Below are positions 7,959 to 23,700 of a stretch of DNA of 64,000 nt, piece after piece. The DNA is from Piscinibacter sp. GTDB lineage: Bacteria > Pseudomonadota > Gammaproteobacteria > Burkholderiales > Burkholderiaceae_C. A program made the translations under genes and the position numbers. The notes below the pieces were generated by a model. The model was not told the DNA's origin. It searched no databases and worked only from the letters and a program-made list of their open reading frames with translations. The stretch is taken from the NCBI GenBank assembly GCA_016706565.1, contig JADJJI010000003.1:124001-188000 (forward strand). The letters are read 5' to 3'. Every line of letters begins with the position of its first letter. Positions within the stretch are counted from its first letter, which is position 1.

Positions 7959-8186
7959 TCAGGCCTTGCGCAGGAAGAACACGTACTTGCCGCCTTCGGA
8001 GCCCGATTCGAGCAGCGCGTTGCCGGTCTGTTCGGCAAAGGCCGCCATGTCGCACACCGAGCCCGGGTCGGTGGCGACGACGCGCAGCACCTGGCCCGAG
8101 GCCATGTCGGCGAGCGACTTCTTCGTCTTGACGATGGGCAACGGGCAGGCCAGGCCCGAGGCGTCGAATTCCTTGTCGAAGTTCAT
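7959..8186 (-). CDS. TusA-family sulfurtransferase
   Basis: A 75-residue protein with the family hallmark CPLP (Cys14 in ASGLACPLPIVKTKKSL), which accepts and donates persulfide sulfur, and a C-terminal GGKYVFFLRK strand. The frame extends to 8324 but the ATG at 8186 gives the standard TusA length. A second Cys occurs in DPGSVCDM. It is the first gene of the minus-strand sulfur operon and diverges from soxY across a 161-base region containing repeats. It probably relays sulfur between the rhodanese, DsrE2 and downstream acceptors. Confidence 0.9.
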   Translation of the reverse strand: MNFDKEFDASGLACPLPIVKTKKSLADMASGQVLRVVATDPGSVCDMAAFAEQTGNALLESGSEGGKYVFFLRKA

Positions 8187-8206
8187 GCGTGTCTCCAGTG
8201 CGGGGC

Positions 8207-8278
8207 CTATTAGCGCGGCAAGCCCTCCCCAGCGTCTATTACCGCGATGGGTGAGGCCCGATAGCCCATTTGGGTAAT
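8207..8278. promoter_or_regulatory. Repeat cluster in the tusA-soxY divergent control region
   Basis: Two direct copies of CTATTAnCGCG lie at 8207-8217 and 8236-8246, 29 bases apart. The second copy also opens an imperfect inverted repeat, ATTACCGCGATGGG (8238-8251) against CCCATTTGGGTAAT (8265-8278), with 11 of 14 positions pairing. The cluster sits between two divergent sulfur operons, where an operator for a shared regulator would be expected. No regulator gene lies beside it, and no protein is assigned. Confidence 0.45.
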
Positions 8279-8347
8279 GGGGTTGCAGGGGGTGCCGGTT
8301 CACCATGCCGGCCAGGCTGAACACATCCGCGCCGAGGAGGGCCCAAG

Positions 8348-8806
8348 ATGCAGACCCGTCGAGAAATGCTGACGCGCAGTGCGTCCGTGGCTGCCGCGCT
8401 GGCAGGGCTGGGGCTGCTGCCCCAGGCGGCGCAGGCGGCCTGGTCGCAGGCTGCGTTCGATGCCAAGACCATGGGCGACCTGATGAAGGCGCTGGGCACC
8501 TCGGGCCCCGCCGAGAGCAAGGACGTCACCATCACCGGCCCCGACATCGCCGAGAACGGCGCCGTGGTGCCCGTGGGCGCATCGACCACGCTGGCCGGCG
8601 CCAAGCGCATCCTGCTGCTGGTCGAGAAGAACCCGTCGATGCTGGCCGCGCTGTTCGAGGTCACCGATGCGGTGGAGCCCAACATCTCCACCCGCGTGAA
8701 GATGGGCCAGTCGTCCAACGTGATCGCCGTGGTGATCACCGCCGACAACAAGGTGCTCTTCGCCCAGAAGGAAATCAAGGTCACGCTCGGCGGCTGCGGC
8801 GGCTGA
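8348..8806 (+). CDS. soxY: Thiosulfate oxidation carrier protein SoxY
   Basis: The 152-residue precursor has a twin-arginine-type signal (QTRREMLTRS, then an alanine-rich hydrophobic stretch) and the diagnostic C-terminal GGCGG swinging arm (Cys150), on which sulfur intermediates are covalently carried during periplasmic thiosulfate oxidation. The ATG is preceded by a gaggaggg ribosome site. soxZ follows after 17 bases. The other Sox components (XA, B, CD) are not in this window, so the SoxYZ carrier here may serve a Sox system elsewhere or work with the neighbouring sulfur-transfer genes. Confidence 0.95.
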   Translation: MQTRREMLTRSASVAAALAGLGLLPQAAQAAWSQAAFDAKTMGDLMKALGTSGPAESKDVTITGPDIAENGAVVPVGASTTLAGAKRILLLVEKNPSMLAALFEVTDAVEPNISTRVKMGQSSNVIAVVITADNKVLFAQKEIKVTLGGCGG

Positions 8807-8823
8807 CGAACAAGGAGCACGAC

Positions 8824-9135
8824 ATGGCAGATCCGATGCGCATTCGCGCCCAAGCCGCCGGTGACAAGACCACCGTGCGCGTGCTGATGAGCCACGAGAT
8901 GGAAACCGGCCAGCGAAAGGACGCCTCCGGCAAGGTGGTCCCCGCCTGGTTCATCCAGGAAATCACTGCCAGCCACAACGGCAAACCGGTGATGACGGCC
9001 CAGTGGGGCCCGTCCGTCGCCAAGAACCCCTTCCTGCAGTTCGTCATCAAGGGCGCCAAGGCAGGCGACAAGGTGACGATCGGCTGGCTCGACAACCGCG
9101 GCGACAAGCGCAGCGACGAAGCCACGGTGTCCTGA
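8824..9135 (+). CDS. soxZ: Thiosulfate oxidation carrier complex protein SoxZ
   Basis: A 103-residue immunoglobulin-like protein without its own signal peptide, as is usual: SoxZ is exported bound to SoxY. The family blocks SHEMETGQRKD, PAWFIQEI and NPFLQF are all present at the expected spacing and the length is typical. An aaggag ribosome site precedes ATG 8824. It forms the SoxYZ heterodimer, orienting the SoxY cysteine arm towards partner enzymes. It is the last gene of this short plus-strand unit; a convergent hydrolase follows after 18 bases. Confidence 0.95.
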   Translation: MADPMRIRAQAAGDKTTVRVLMSHEMETGQRKDASGKVVPAWFIQEITASHNGKPVMTAQWGPSVAKNPFLQFVIKGAKAGDKVTIGWLDNRGDKRSDEATVS

Positions 9136-9153
9136 GGTCGGTGCCGGCCTCGA

Positions 9154-12996
<3,843 letters not shown>

Positions 12997-12997
<1 letters not shown>

Positions 12998-13914
12998 TGA
13001 GCACACTCACCTTGTTCACGCCCTCCGGCGTGGTTGCCGCCGCGAAACCGCTGCGCCTGGCACAGCGGCGCCTGGCGAAGCTCGGCTTCGAGGTCGAACT
13101 CGACGACGCGGCGCTGGCGCGCCACCAGCGATTCGGCGGAGACGACGACACGCGCCTGGCCGCGCTGCACCGGGTCGCGAAGCAGTCGCCCTCGATCGCG
13201 ATGGCCACACGCGGCGGCTACGGCCTGACCCGGCTGCTCGATCGCATCGACTGGAAAATGCTCAGTGCCAGCATCGAGCGCGGTACGCGCTGGGTCGGAC
13301 ACAGCGACTTCACCGCGCTGCAATTGGGCCTGCTGGCGCATGCGCGCGGCACCACCTGGGCGGGGCCGATGGCCTGCTTCGATTTCGGCCGCGAGGCCGG
13401 CGAGCATGGCGAGAAGACCCTCGATGCGGTCGACGAAGTCACGCGCGACTGCTTCGTCGAAGCGATGAGCGGCGAACTCGAGGCGGTGGGTTTCCGTACC
13501 GAGCCAGGCTTCGACGGGCTCGACGTGAAGGGCATGCTCTGGGGCGGCAACCTGTGCATGGTCGCCTCGCTGCTGGGCACACCGCACTGGCCGCGCATCA
13601 AGGGCGGCGTGCTGTTTCTCGAAGACGTCAACGAGCATCCCTATCGCATCGAGCGCAGCCTGCTGCAGCTGCAGCAGGCCGGCGTGCTTGATGCACAGAG
13701 GGCGATCGTGCTCGGCGCCTTCACCGACTTCCGCCCGTCGCCGCTGGACCGCGGCTATTCGCTGAAGACCATGGTGGCGCAGCTGCGCAGCGTGACACGC
13801 ACGCCCATCCTCACCGGGTTGCCCTTCGGGCACGTGCCGACCAAGGTGACGCTGCCGGTCGGGGCGCGCGTGCAACTGGTGGTGCAGGCACGCGATGTGC
13901 TCATCGGTTGGTGA
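12997..13914 (+). CDS. ldcA: LD-carboxypeptidase (murein tetrapeptide carboxypeptidase)
   Basis: This 305-residue S66-family enzyme removes the terminal D-alanine from cytoplasmic murein tetrapeptides during peptidoglycan recycling. The catalytic serine is Ser103 in VGHSDFTAL, preceded by RGGYGLTRLLD; a Glu lies in LEDVNEHPYRIER and the catalytic His in LPFGHVPTK. No signal peptide is present, consistent with a cytoplasmic role. The ATG overlaps the tadA stop by one base. Length is normal for the family. Confidence 0.92.
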
Positions 13915-14020
13915 GATGCTCTGGAGTCGGGCCTCTAAAGCATCGGCGTCCCCGCGTTCCGGGGGGCGCAGGCGGTGAAACCCTGAGGGGTGCCGCATTC
14001 GGTGAGCTTATGATCCGCGA

Positions 14021-14066
14021 CTGCCTTCCGGCGACCCGGCCACAAGCCGGTGTTCGTCGGGGGCAG
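14021..14066. other. Nested inverted repeat in ldcA - solute-binding protein gap
   Basis: A folded element: CTGCC (14021-14025) pairs with GGCAG (14062-14066), about seven further pairs follow inside (CCGGCGA against TCGTCGG, one G-U), and the centre is CCGGC-CACAA-GCCGG (14036-14050). No T-run follows on either strand, so it is not an ordinary terminator. It may be a 5' leader structure of the transporter operon or an attenuator after ldcA. I see nothing else in 13915-14131. Confidence 0.4.
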
Positions 14067-14131
14067 ATTCATTTCCGGAGCCGCTGCGTCAAGCCTGCGG
14101 TGCGCTCCCGATCTTCGAAGGGGACGACCGC

Positions 14132-16381
14132 ATGCACGGTCCGATGAAACGGTGGGGCGCGCGGTTCGCTGTGGTGTTGTCGCTGGTGCTGGCCGCCTGC
14201 AACAACAGTCCGTACCCCGATGGCGCGGCGGCCACCAACACCATCTTCAACTCCTTCGACGAGCGCTCGCCGCGCTACCTCGACCCGACGGCGTCGTACA
14301 GCAACCCCGAGACGCCCTACACCTACTCGGCTTACGAGCCGATGTACGCGTACCACTACCTCAAGCGGCCGTACGTGCTGATTCCGAAGACGGCCGAGGA
14401 GGTCGTCCGGCCGCATTACCTCGACAAGGCCGGCCAGCCGTTGCCAGACGACGCGCCGGCCGAGCAGATCGCCGAGAGCGTCTACGACATCAAGCTCAAG
14501 AAGGGCATCCTGTACGCGCCGCACCCGGCGTTCGCGAAGAACGACCAGGGCGAGTACCTGTACCACGCGATGAAGCCGGGTGAAGTCGGCGACAAGCGCT
14601 CACCCTGGGATTTCGCCAAGCAGGGCACGCGCGAACTGCTCGCCGAGGACTATGTCTACGCCTTCAAGCGGCACGCGACCACGCGCATCGAGGCACCGAT
14701 CTTTGCCATCTTCTCCGAATACGTGATCGGGCTGAAGGAGTACGCCGAGCTCATCAAGGCCGAGGATGCCAAGCTGCTCAAGGGCCTGCCCGAATCCAGC
14801 GTCGACAAGCCCTTCCTCGACTTCCGCCGCTGGCCGCTGGCCGGCGTGACGGCGCCCGACAGCCACACGGTGCGCTTTCGCATCAAGGGCAAGTACCCGC
14901 AGTGGAAGTACTGGCTGGCGATGACCTTCTCGTCGCCGGTGCCGTGGGAGGCCGACGCCTTCTATTCGCAGCCTGGCATGAATGCCAACGGCCTGTCGCT
15001 GGTGAAGTGGCCGGTGGGCACGGGGCCCTACATGATGACCGAGTACGTGCAGGACCGCCGGCACGTGATGAAGCGCAATCCGAATTACCGCGGCGAGCCG
15101 TATCCCTGCGAGGGCGAGCCGGCCGACAAGGCGGCGGGCCTGCTCGCCGACTGCGGCAAGATGATGCCGTTCGCCGACACCTTCGTCTCCACCATCATCA
15201 AGGAGAAGGTGCCGCGCAAGGAGATGTTCAAGCAGGGCTACCTCGACATCCCCGAGATCGAGCGGCCCGAGTGGGGCGTGGACTTCCGAGTCGACATGGA
15301 AGACTCCGACCGCGTCAAGGCCGACTACGAGGCCAAGGGCTTCGCCTTCCCGCAGGTGACCGACATCAACAACTGGTACCTCGGCTTCAACTGGCTGGAT
15401 CCGGTGGTTGGCAAGGGCGACACGCCCGAGCAGCAGGCGAAGAACCGCAAGCTGCGCCAGGCCTTGTCGATTGCGATCGACTGGGAAGAGGGTTACGGCC
15501 GGATCTTTCGCGCCAAGGGCGGCGTGACCGCCCACGGGCCGGTCCCGCCGGGCGTCTTCGGCTCGCGTGAAGGCACGCCCGAGGGCTTCAACCGGGTCAC
15601 GCACAGGCTTGTCAACGGCCAGCCGGTGCGCCGCACCATCGAGGAGGCCAAGCAGTTGCTCGCCGAGGCCGGCTACCCGAACGGCCGCGAGGCCAAGACC
15701 GGCAAGCCGCTGGTGCTGAACTACGACTACCAGCGCACGCCCACGCCGGAGATCAAGGCCGAACTCGACTGGATGGTCAAGCAGTTCGCCAAGCTCGGCG
15801 TGCAGCTCGAGATCCGCGCGACCGACTACAACCAGTTCCAGGACAAGATGCTCAAGGGCAAGCAGCAGATCTTCTGGTGGGGCTGGCTGGCCGACTACCC
15901 CGATGCGGAGAACTTCCTGTTCCTGCTCTACGGCCCGAACGCGAAGTTCCCGACGCAGGGCGAGAACGCAGCCAACTACAGCAATCCGGAATACGACCGC
16001 CTGTACCGCATCATGCAGACGCTGGAAGACGGCCCGGAGAAGCAGAAGGTCATCGACCAGATGGTGGCCATCGTGCGCGAGGACGCGCCGTGGGCCTGGG
16101 GCTACTGGCCCTACGTGGCACTGGCCTTCCAGCCCTGGGCGCACAACGGCAAGCCGAGCATCCTGGTGCGCGACCTGGCCAAGTACTACCGCATCGACCC
16201 GGCGATGCGCGTGGCCAAGCAGGCCGAGTGGAACCACCCGGTGCGCTGGCCGCTGGCGCTGATCGCGCTGGCGCTGGCGCTGCTGGTGGGGCTGGCCTGG
16301 CGCGGCTACCGCGTGCGCCAGCTCGCCACGGCGAAGCCGAAGAATGCCGGCGCCGTGGCGGCCACCTCGACGGGCACCTGA
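14132..16381 (+). CDS. Peptide ABC transporter substrate-binding lipoprotein (family 5, YejA-like)
   Basis: The 749-residue protein is an extracellular solute-binding protein of family 5, binding oligopeptides in the periplasm. A lipobox (LVLAAC) ends the signal sequence, so it should be anchored by lipidated Cys. The family 5 blocks VGTGPYMMTEYV, RNPNYRG and LRQALSIAIDW are clear. Oddly, the C-terminus carries a strong transmembrane segment (WPLALIALALALLVGLAW) and a short basic tail, which binding proteins normally lack. ATG 14144 is an alternative start. It heads a four-gene operon with two permeases and a fused ATPase, as in yejABEF. Confidence 0.9.
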   Translation: MHGPMKRWGARFAVVLSLVLAACNNSPYPDGAAATNTIFNSFDERSPRYLDPTASYSNPETPYTYSAYEPMYAYHYLKRPYVLIPKTAEEVVRPHYLDKAGQPLPDDAPAEQIAESVYDIKLKKGILYAPHPAFAKNDQGEYLYHAMKPGEVGDKRSPWDFAKQGTRELLAEDYVYAFKRHATTRIEAPIFAIFSEYVIGLKEYAELIKAEDAKLLKGLPESSVDKPFLDFRRWPLAGVTAPDSHTVRFRIKGKYPQWKYWLAMTFSSPVPWEADAFYSQPGMNANGLSLVKWPVGTGPYMMTEYVQDRRHVMKRNPNYRGEPYPCEGEPADKAAGLLADCGKMMPFADTFVSTIIKEKVPRKEMFKQGYLDIPEIERPEWGVDFRVDMEDSDRVKADYEAKGFAFPQVTDINNWYLGFNWLDPVVGKGDTPEQQAKNRKLRQALSIAIDWEEGYGRIFRAKGGVTAHGPVPPGVFGSREGTPEGFNRVTHRLVNGQPVRRTIEEAKQLLAEAGYPNGREAKTGKPLVLNYDYQRTPTPEIKAELDWMVKQFAKLGVQLEIRATDYNQFQDKMLKGKQQIFWWGWLADYPDAENFLFLLYGPNAKFPTQGENAANYSNPEYDRLYRIMQTLEDGPEKQKVIDQMVAIVREDAPWAWGYWPYVALAFQPWAHNGKPSILVRDLAKYYRIDPAMRVAKQAEWNHPVRWPLALIALALALLVGLAWRGYRVRQLATAKPKNAGAVAATSTGT

Positions 16382-16383
16382 CC

Positions 16384-17367
16384 ATGCTGAACTACCTGAT
16401 CCGCCGCATCGGCTACGGGGTGCTGATCCTCATCGGCGTCAACCTCTTCACCTTCGTGCTCTTCTTCACCGTCAACACGCCCGACGACATGGCGCGCCTG
16501 AACATCGGCGGCAAGCGCGTCACGCAGGACCAGATCGAGAAGTGGAAGGCCGAACGCGGCTACGACAAACCCCTGTACTGGAACAAGAAGGAAGAGGGCG
16601 CCGCGAAGCTGACGAAGACCATCGTCTGGGAGCGCTCGGTGTCGCTGTTCGCGCTGCAGTTCGGCCGCTCCGACGCGCGCAACGCGATCGACATCGGCTA
16701 CGAGATCAAGACGCGAATGGGGGTGAGCCTGCAGCTCGCCTTGCCCTTGTTCATCCTGCAGGTCTTCGCGAGCACGGCCTTCGCGCTGCTGCTCGTGTTC
16801 TTCCGCAACTCGCGGATCGACTTCTGGGGCGTGGTGCTGTGCGTGCTGATGCTGTCGATCTCGTCGCTCTTCTACATCATCGTCGGACAGTACATGTTCT
16901 CGCGCGTGCTGCGGCTGGTGCCGATCAACGGCTACGCGCCGGGGCTGGATGCGGTCAAGTTCCTCATCCTGCCGATCCTGCTGTCGCTGCTGGCGCGGCT
17001 GGGCGGCGAGGCGCGGCTGTACCGCGCGATGTTCCTCGAGGAGATCGGCAAGGACTACGTGCGCACCGCGCGCGCCAAGGGCCTGTCGGAGGCGGTGGTG
17101 CTGTTCCGCCACGTGCTGAAGAACGCGCTGATCCCCATCATCACCAGCGCCGGCTCCTACCTGCCCTACGTGTTCCTCGGCAGCCTGGTGTTCGAGAGCT
17201 TCTTCGGCATCCCGGGCCTGGGCGCCTTCGTGATCGAGGCGATCACGGGGCAGGACTTCGCCATCGTGCGCTCGATGGTCTTCCTCGGCGCGCTGCTGTA
17301 CATCGCCAGCTACGTGATCATCGACCTGACCTACACCTGGGCCGATCCGCGAGTGCGGCTGTCCTGA
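16384..17367 (+). CDS. Peptide ABC transporter permease (YejB/DppB-like)
   Basis: A 327-residue inner-membrane permease starting two bases after the binding-protein stop. It opens with the family's signal-anchor helix (LIRRIGYGVLILIGVN), has a soluble periplasmic stretch at 35-105, and five further membrane segments. The cytoplasmic EAA loop that contacts the ATPase is seen in DYVRTARAKGLSEAVVLFRH, followed by the LKNALIPIIT helix. It should form half of the channel with the next gene's product. Confidence 0.9.
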   Translation: MLNYLIRRIGYGVLILIGVNLFTFVLFFTVNTPDDMARLNIGGKRVTQDQIEKWKAERGYDKPLYWNKKEEGAAKLTKTIVWERSVSLFALQFGRSDARNAIDIGYEIKTRMGVSLQLALPLFILQVFASTAFALLLVFFRNSRIDFWGVVLCVLMLSISSLFYIIVGQYMFSRVLRLVPINGYAPGLDAVKFLILPILLSLLARLGGEARLYRAMFLEEIGKDYVRTARAKGLSEAVVLFRHVLKNALIPIITSAGSYLPYVFLGSLVFESFFGIPGLGAFVIEAITGQDFAIVRSMVFLGALLYIASYVIIDLTYTWADPRVRLS

Positions 17368-17383
17368 GAAGAACGAGAAGACC

Positions 17384-18823
17384 ATGCCGAAGATCGTCCT
17401 GCTCTGGACCGACGTCGTGCTGTACGCGATGCTGCTCGCGCTGGCCTGGTATGGCTGGCGCATTCGCGTCAACGACAACCTGCGCGCCAACTGGTGGAAG
17501 GTGCTGCGCGACCCGGCGGCCTTCTCGGCGGCCATCGTGCTGGCCCTGTTTGCCCTGGTGACCGCCGCCGACAGCGTGCACTTCCGCCGTGCGCTGGCGC
17601 CTTCGGCCGGCGCACCGGCGGGCACGCAGACCTTCTACGCCACCTCGACCGAAAGTCTGCTCGACCTGATGCTCTCTCGCCAGGTCGCGATGCGCGAGAC
17701 AGGCTACTCGGAGCCGCTGGCCTACCTCGGCCTGACCAAGGAGCCGCTGGAGGTCGACGGCAAGCTCAAGCGCGACTTTCCGCGGCTGAAGCACGCAGGC
17801 GCGCACCTCACCGACCCTGAGAGCCAATGGGCGGGCGACGTGACGCAGCGTGCCCTGGCCGGCGCAACCGGCGGCCTGCTCGTGGCCGCGCTGATCGCTC
17901 TGGCCACCGGCGCGCTGATGAGCCGCACGCATGGCGGCCTCGGTGCGGCGCTGCGCGACATCGCGGCCGATCGTTCCGACCTGCCGCTGCGTGCCGCCTT
18001 GCTGACGGTGGCCGTGGTGTGCCTGATCGGCGGCGCCGTGGTGGGCCTGATGGGCCACTACCACGTGTTCGGCACCGACCGCACCGGCAACGACGTGCTC
18101 TACCAGGCGCTCAAGAGCGTGCGCACGGCCTTCGTGATCGGCACGCTGGCCACCGTGGCCACGCTGCCCTTCGCGGTGGTGCTGGGCGTGCTCGCAGGCT
18201 ACTTCCGCGGCTGGGTCGACGAGGTCATCCAGTACCTCTACACCACGCTCAGTTCGGTGCCCAATGTGCTGCTGATCGCCGCCTGCGTGCTGATGGTGCA
18301 GGTGTTCCTCGACAAGAACCCCGATCTCTTCGAGACCGGCCTGGAGCGATCGGACCTGAAGATCTTCCTGCTCTGCGTGATCCTCGGTCTCACCGGATGG
18401 GCCACGCTGTGCCGCCTGGTGCGCGGCGAGACGCTCAAGTTGCGCGAGCTCGAGTTCGTGCAGGCCGCCACCGCCTTCGGCGTGAGCCACGCGCGAATCA
18501 TGTCGCGCCACATCGCGCCCAACGTGATGCACCTGGTGCTCATCACGACGGTGCTGAGCTTCTCCGACCTGATCCTCTACGAAGCCGTGCTCACCTACGT
18601 CGGCGTGGGCGTCGATCCTTCGATGAACAGCTTCGGCGGCATGATCAACCTGGCGCGCAGCGAGATGAGCCGCGACCCGGTGGTCTGGTGGAGTTTCGCC
18701 GCCGCGTTCGGCTTCATGGTCACCCTGGTGCTGGCCGCCAACCTGTTTGCCGACGGCGTGCGCGACGCGTTCGACCCGCGCGCCCGCAGCTTCCGCCCGC
18801 GCTTCAAGCGCAGCATCGCCTGA
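17384..18823 (+). CDS. Peptide ABC transporter permease (YejE/DppC-like)
   Basis: The second channel subunit, 479 residues. This is longer than the usual DppC because of a large N-terminal region: two early membrane segments (LWTDVVLYAMLLALAWYG and one near 50) and a periplasmic domain from about 65 to 160. The core has the family signature: FGTDRTGNDVLYQ, then an EAA loop (VQAATAFGVSHARIMSRH) and IAPNVMHLVLITT. The extension resembles that of YejE-type permeases. The start is 16 bases after the first permease. Confidence 0.9.
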   Translation: MPKIVLLWTDVVLYAMLLALAWYGWRIRVNDNLRANWWKVLRDPAAFSAAIVLALFALVTAADSVHFRRALAPSAGAPAGTQTFYATSTESLLDLMLSRQVAMRETGYSEPLAYLGLTKEPLEVDGKLKRDFPRLKHAGAHLTDPESQWAGDVTQRALAGATGGLLVAALIALATGALMSRTHGGLGAALRDIAADRSDLPLRAALLTVAVVCLIGGAVVGLMGHYHVFGTDRTGNDVLYQALKSVRTAFVIGTLATVATLPFAVVLGVLAGYFRGWVDEVIQYLYTTLSSVPNVLLIAACVLMVQVFLDKNPDLFETGLERSDLKIFLLCVILGLTGWATLCRLVRGETLKLRELEFVQAATAFGVSHARIMSRHIAPNVMHLVLITTVLSFSDLILYEAVLTYVGVGVDPSMNSFGGMINLARSEMSRDPVVWWSFAAAFGFMVTLVLAANLFADGVRDAFDPRARSFRPRFKRSIA

Positions 18824-18834
18824 GGCGCCCGCAC

Positions 18835-20676
<1,842 letters not shown>

Positions 20677-20707
20677 GCCGCGCAGCGGCTGCGGCCGAGG
20701 CAAGAAA

Positions 20708-20733
20708 AAGGGGCCGCTTTCGCGGCCCCTTGT
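20708..20733. terminator. Bidirectional terminator between transporter ATPase and subtilase
   Basis: Stem GGGGCCGC (20710-20717), loop TTTC, stem GCGGCCCC (20722-20729), flanked by A-run upstream and TTGT downstream. It lies between two convergent genes and can serve both. Confidence 0.85.
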
Positions 20734-20750
20734 CATTGGCGAAGCGCCGA

Positions 20751-23700
20751 TCAGCGCAGGCGGATCGCGTCGGCCTCCAGGCCCGCATTGCGGCGGTACA
20801 TCAGGAGCAGACCCCGCTCGCTGCTGGTGGTGTCAGGCTGCGTGGTCGACGTCACGCCGACCCAGGCCGCGCTCCTCGGTGCAACCGAGTTGAACGGACC
20901 ACCGACCACGCCAAAGCGCTCGCTGCCCGGCGTGAAGAGCATGCCCTCGATCGCGTCGCTCGTGATGCCGGAGAAGTAGTTGTCGAAGGCATACACGCTG
21001 AAGCTGATCGTCTGACCGGCAACAACGCCAATCGCCGCGGCCGGGAGGGTCATGATCATGTTCCCGGAGTTCAGATCGGCATCGGCGTAGAAGTATGCCG
21101 AACCGGCAGCTGCACCGACCTTCTGAACGAACACCAATGTCTGCCCGGTCACTGCGAAGCCGCCGTTCTCGCCGTTGAAGACGAAATAGTCGACCACGCC
21201 GTCGCCGTTGGTGTCGATGTCCACCTCGAAGCCCGCCGGATAGGCGGGGTGCGCCCTGCGACCATTGGTGTTGATCGCAAACTCCAGGTAATCCGCACCG
21301 GCCAGGCTGGCCGGCAGGAAGCGCACGCCCACCGAGCGCAGGTCGATCACCGCCTGGTTGGAGCCCGGGCCGGGGATCTCGCTGTTCGGAATCTTCGCGC
21401 TCTGGCCGGTCAGCGAGAACACGTCGTAGTCCGAAACCTCGACACCCTTGTTGTCCAGATAGAGCGTGCCGCCCGAGCGGCTGCGGTCCGTCAAGGTGGA
21501 CTTCGTGGCGGCCGCCTTGCGGGGCAGAACGTGCCAGGGCACGGTCACCCGCTCAGCGTCGACTTGCAGCGTCAGGTAGCCGTCGTACTCGGGCCCATTG
21601 AGCGCCGCGCCGGTACCGCCCAGCGAACCGCCGTTGAGCCCCCACGTCGGCAGCTTGGACGGATCGATCACCAGCTTCACGTCGATTTCCGCGCTTCCCT
21701 TGGCTCCGACATAAGCGAACGACGGTGCGAGCACGCGCACTGCGCCGCTGGCCTCGTCGTCTGCGTAGCGGAAGGCCGACGAGACGCGGTAGGCGCGGCT
21801 GGCCTTCGAGAGGTTCTCGATGCGCAGCTTCTTCGTGACCACCAGCGTTTCGGGCACATCCACCGTGCCGAACGACAGCGAGGCCGACTTCGACTCGCGG
21901 TTGTAGGCCAGCGTGGTGAGCGTCAACGCCCGATCGACGCGCATCTCACCCGCGCCGATGCGCGTGATCGGTGCGAGTTCTCCCGGAAGCAGTGCGGGGT
22001 TGGTGTAGATCGTCGTCTCGGCGCTGTTCATCAGCATCGCCTTGATCTGCTCGGGCTTCCGGTTCGGGAAGGCCTGCAGCAGCAGGGCTGCACCGCCCGA
22101 CACCATCGGCGCTGCACCGGAGGTGCCACCGAACACCGTTTCGCCCGTGCCCGTGCCGGCTTCTGCCGACAGCGAGGCGCCAGGCGCACCGATTTCCGGC
22201 TTGATGGCCTGGGTGCTCATCGACGGACCGCGCGACGAGGTGGCCGCCATGCTGCCGATCAGCGCAATGCCGGAGGCCGGCGAGATCGTGACGTTCACCG
22301 GCGCCGCGATGTTGGCCTTGATACGCGACGACAGCGACTGCTGAATGACCATCGAGGGCACGAAGGTGTCACCACCACCGTACGAGAACGACACGGCGTC
22401 GCCCGCAGCGACGAGGCCGATCAGCACTGCCGTCGCACCGTCCTTGGCGGCACGGTCGATCTTCAGGCTGACGGAACAGCCCCCGCGATCGATCAGGGCG
22501 ACCTTGCCTTGCGGGCTGGTCACGACCGGATCGGCCGGCGAGCCTGCCGAAACGCTCCCTGCCGGGCAACCGCGCCCGTAGAACACCACGTCGCCGGAGA
22601 CGGCGGCATTCACCGGCGCCCAGTCCATGGTCTGCGTGTTGGCATACGTGCCGGCAATCGCGGCCGGCGAATTGACCACCAGCGGTATCGCCACGGCTCC
22701 CGGCACTTCGGTCTGCGCGACGCTGATCACCCCGGGGGCGATCGAAGGCGAGCCGACGACGTAGGGCTTGTTGGCACTGTTGCCGGCGGACGTGACCACG
22801 ACGACGCCCAGCCGCACCGCGTTGGTGGCGGCCTGCGTCAGATCGTCTTCGGTCTGGCCGTATGACGAGCCGAGCGACATGTTGATGACATCGACAGCAT
22901 CGCTGGTGTCACCGTCGCCGTTCGGGTCGAGCGCGAAGTCCATGCCCTGCAGCAGTGCGATGCCGCTGCACGACGTGGCGACGGCGCTGCAGACCTTGAC
23001 GGCCATCAGCTTGGCGCCGGGCGCGACGCCCTTGTGCGCGCCGTCGGCGCTTTGGCCGGCGATGATGTCGCCCACGTGCGTGCCGTGGCCTTCGAGGTCG
23101 ATCGGGTCGGGATCGCCGACCTCCGGGGAGTTCGGCCAGGATTCACCGACGAAGTCGTATCCGCCGATGACCTTGGCGGTCGGGAACAGACCATCCAGCG
23201 TCGTGTTCCTCGGGTCCGACGTGGCCGTGCCGTATGCGTCCGTGTAGGCGGCGTCCGTGCCCGCGCCACCGAGGTTGCGGTGCGTGTAGTCGATGCCCGA
23301 ATCGAGCACCGCGACGACGACACCGGTGCCGTCGACACCGCGCGATTGCGCGGCGGTGGCGCCCACATAGGGCACCGTGGCGGAGAGATCCAGTTCGTAG
23401 TTCATGACCGGCCGCACCTTGGCGACGCCGGACAAGGAGGCCACCTGGGTCAGCTGCGAGGCATCGATGCTCACCGCGATCGCGTTGTGCGCGGTCTGCA
23501 CGCGAGCCAGCTCCTTGCCTCCGAGCGCGCTCAGCTGGCCGGACAAGGCGCCCTGCGTTTCGCTGATGCGCAGCTTATGAGCGCTCACGCCAGCGCGCAG
23601 CGCCGAGGCGGACTTGATCGCCATGCGATCGGAGGCGAGCGAAACGTCGGCTTCCGCCAGCGCGGCACGCTGCGCGGCCACCGAGTTCTGCTCGAGAGAC

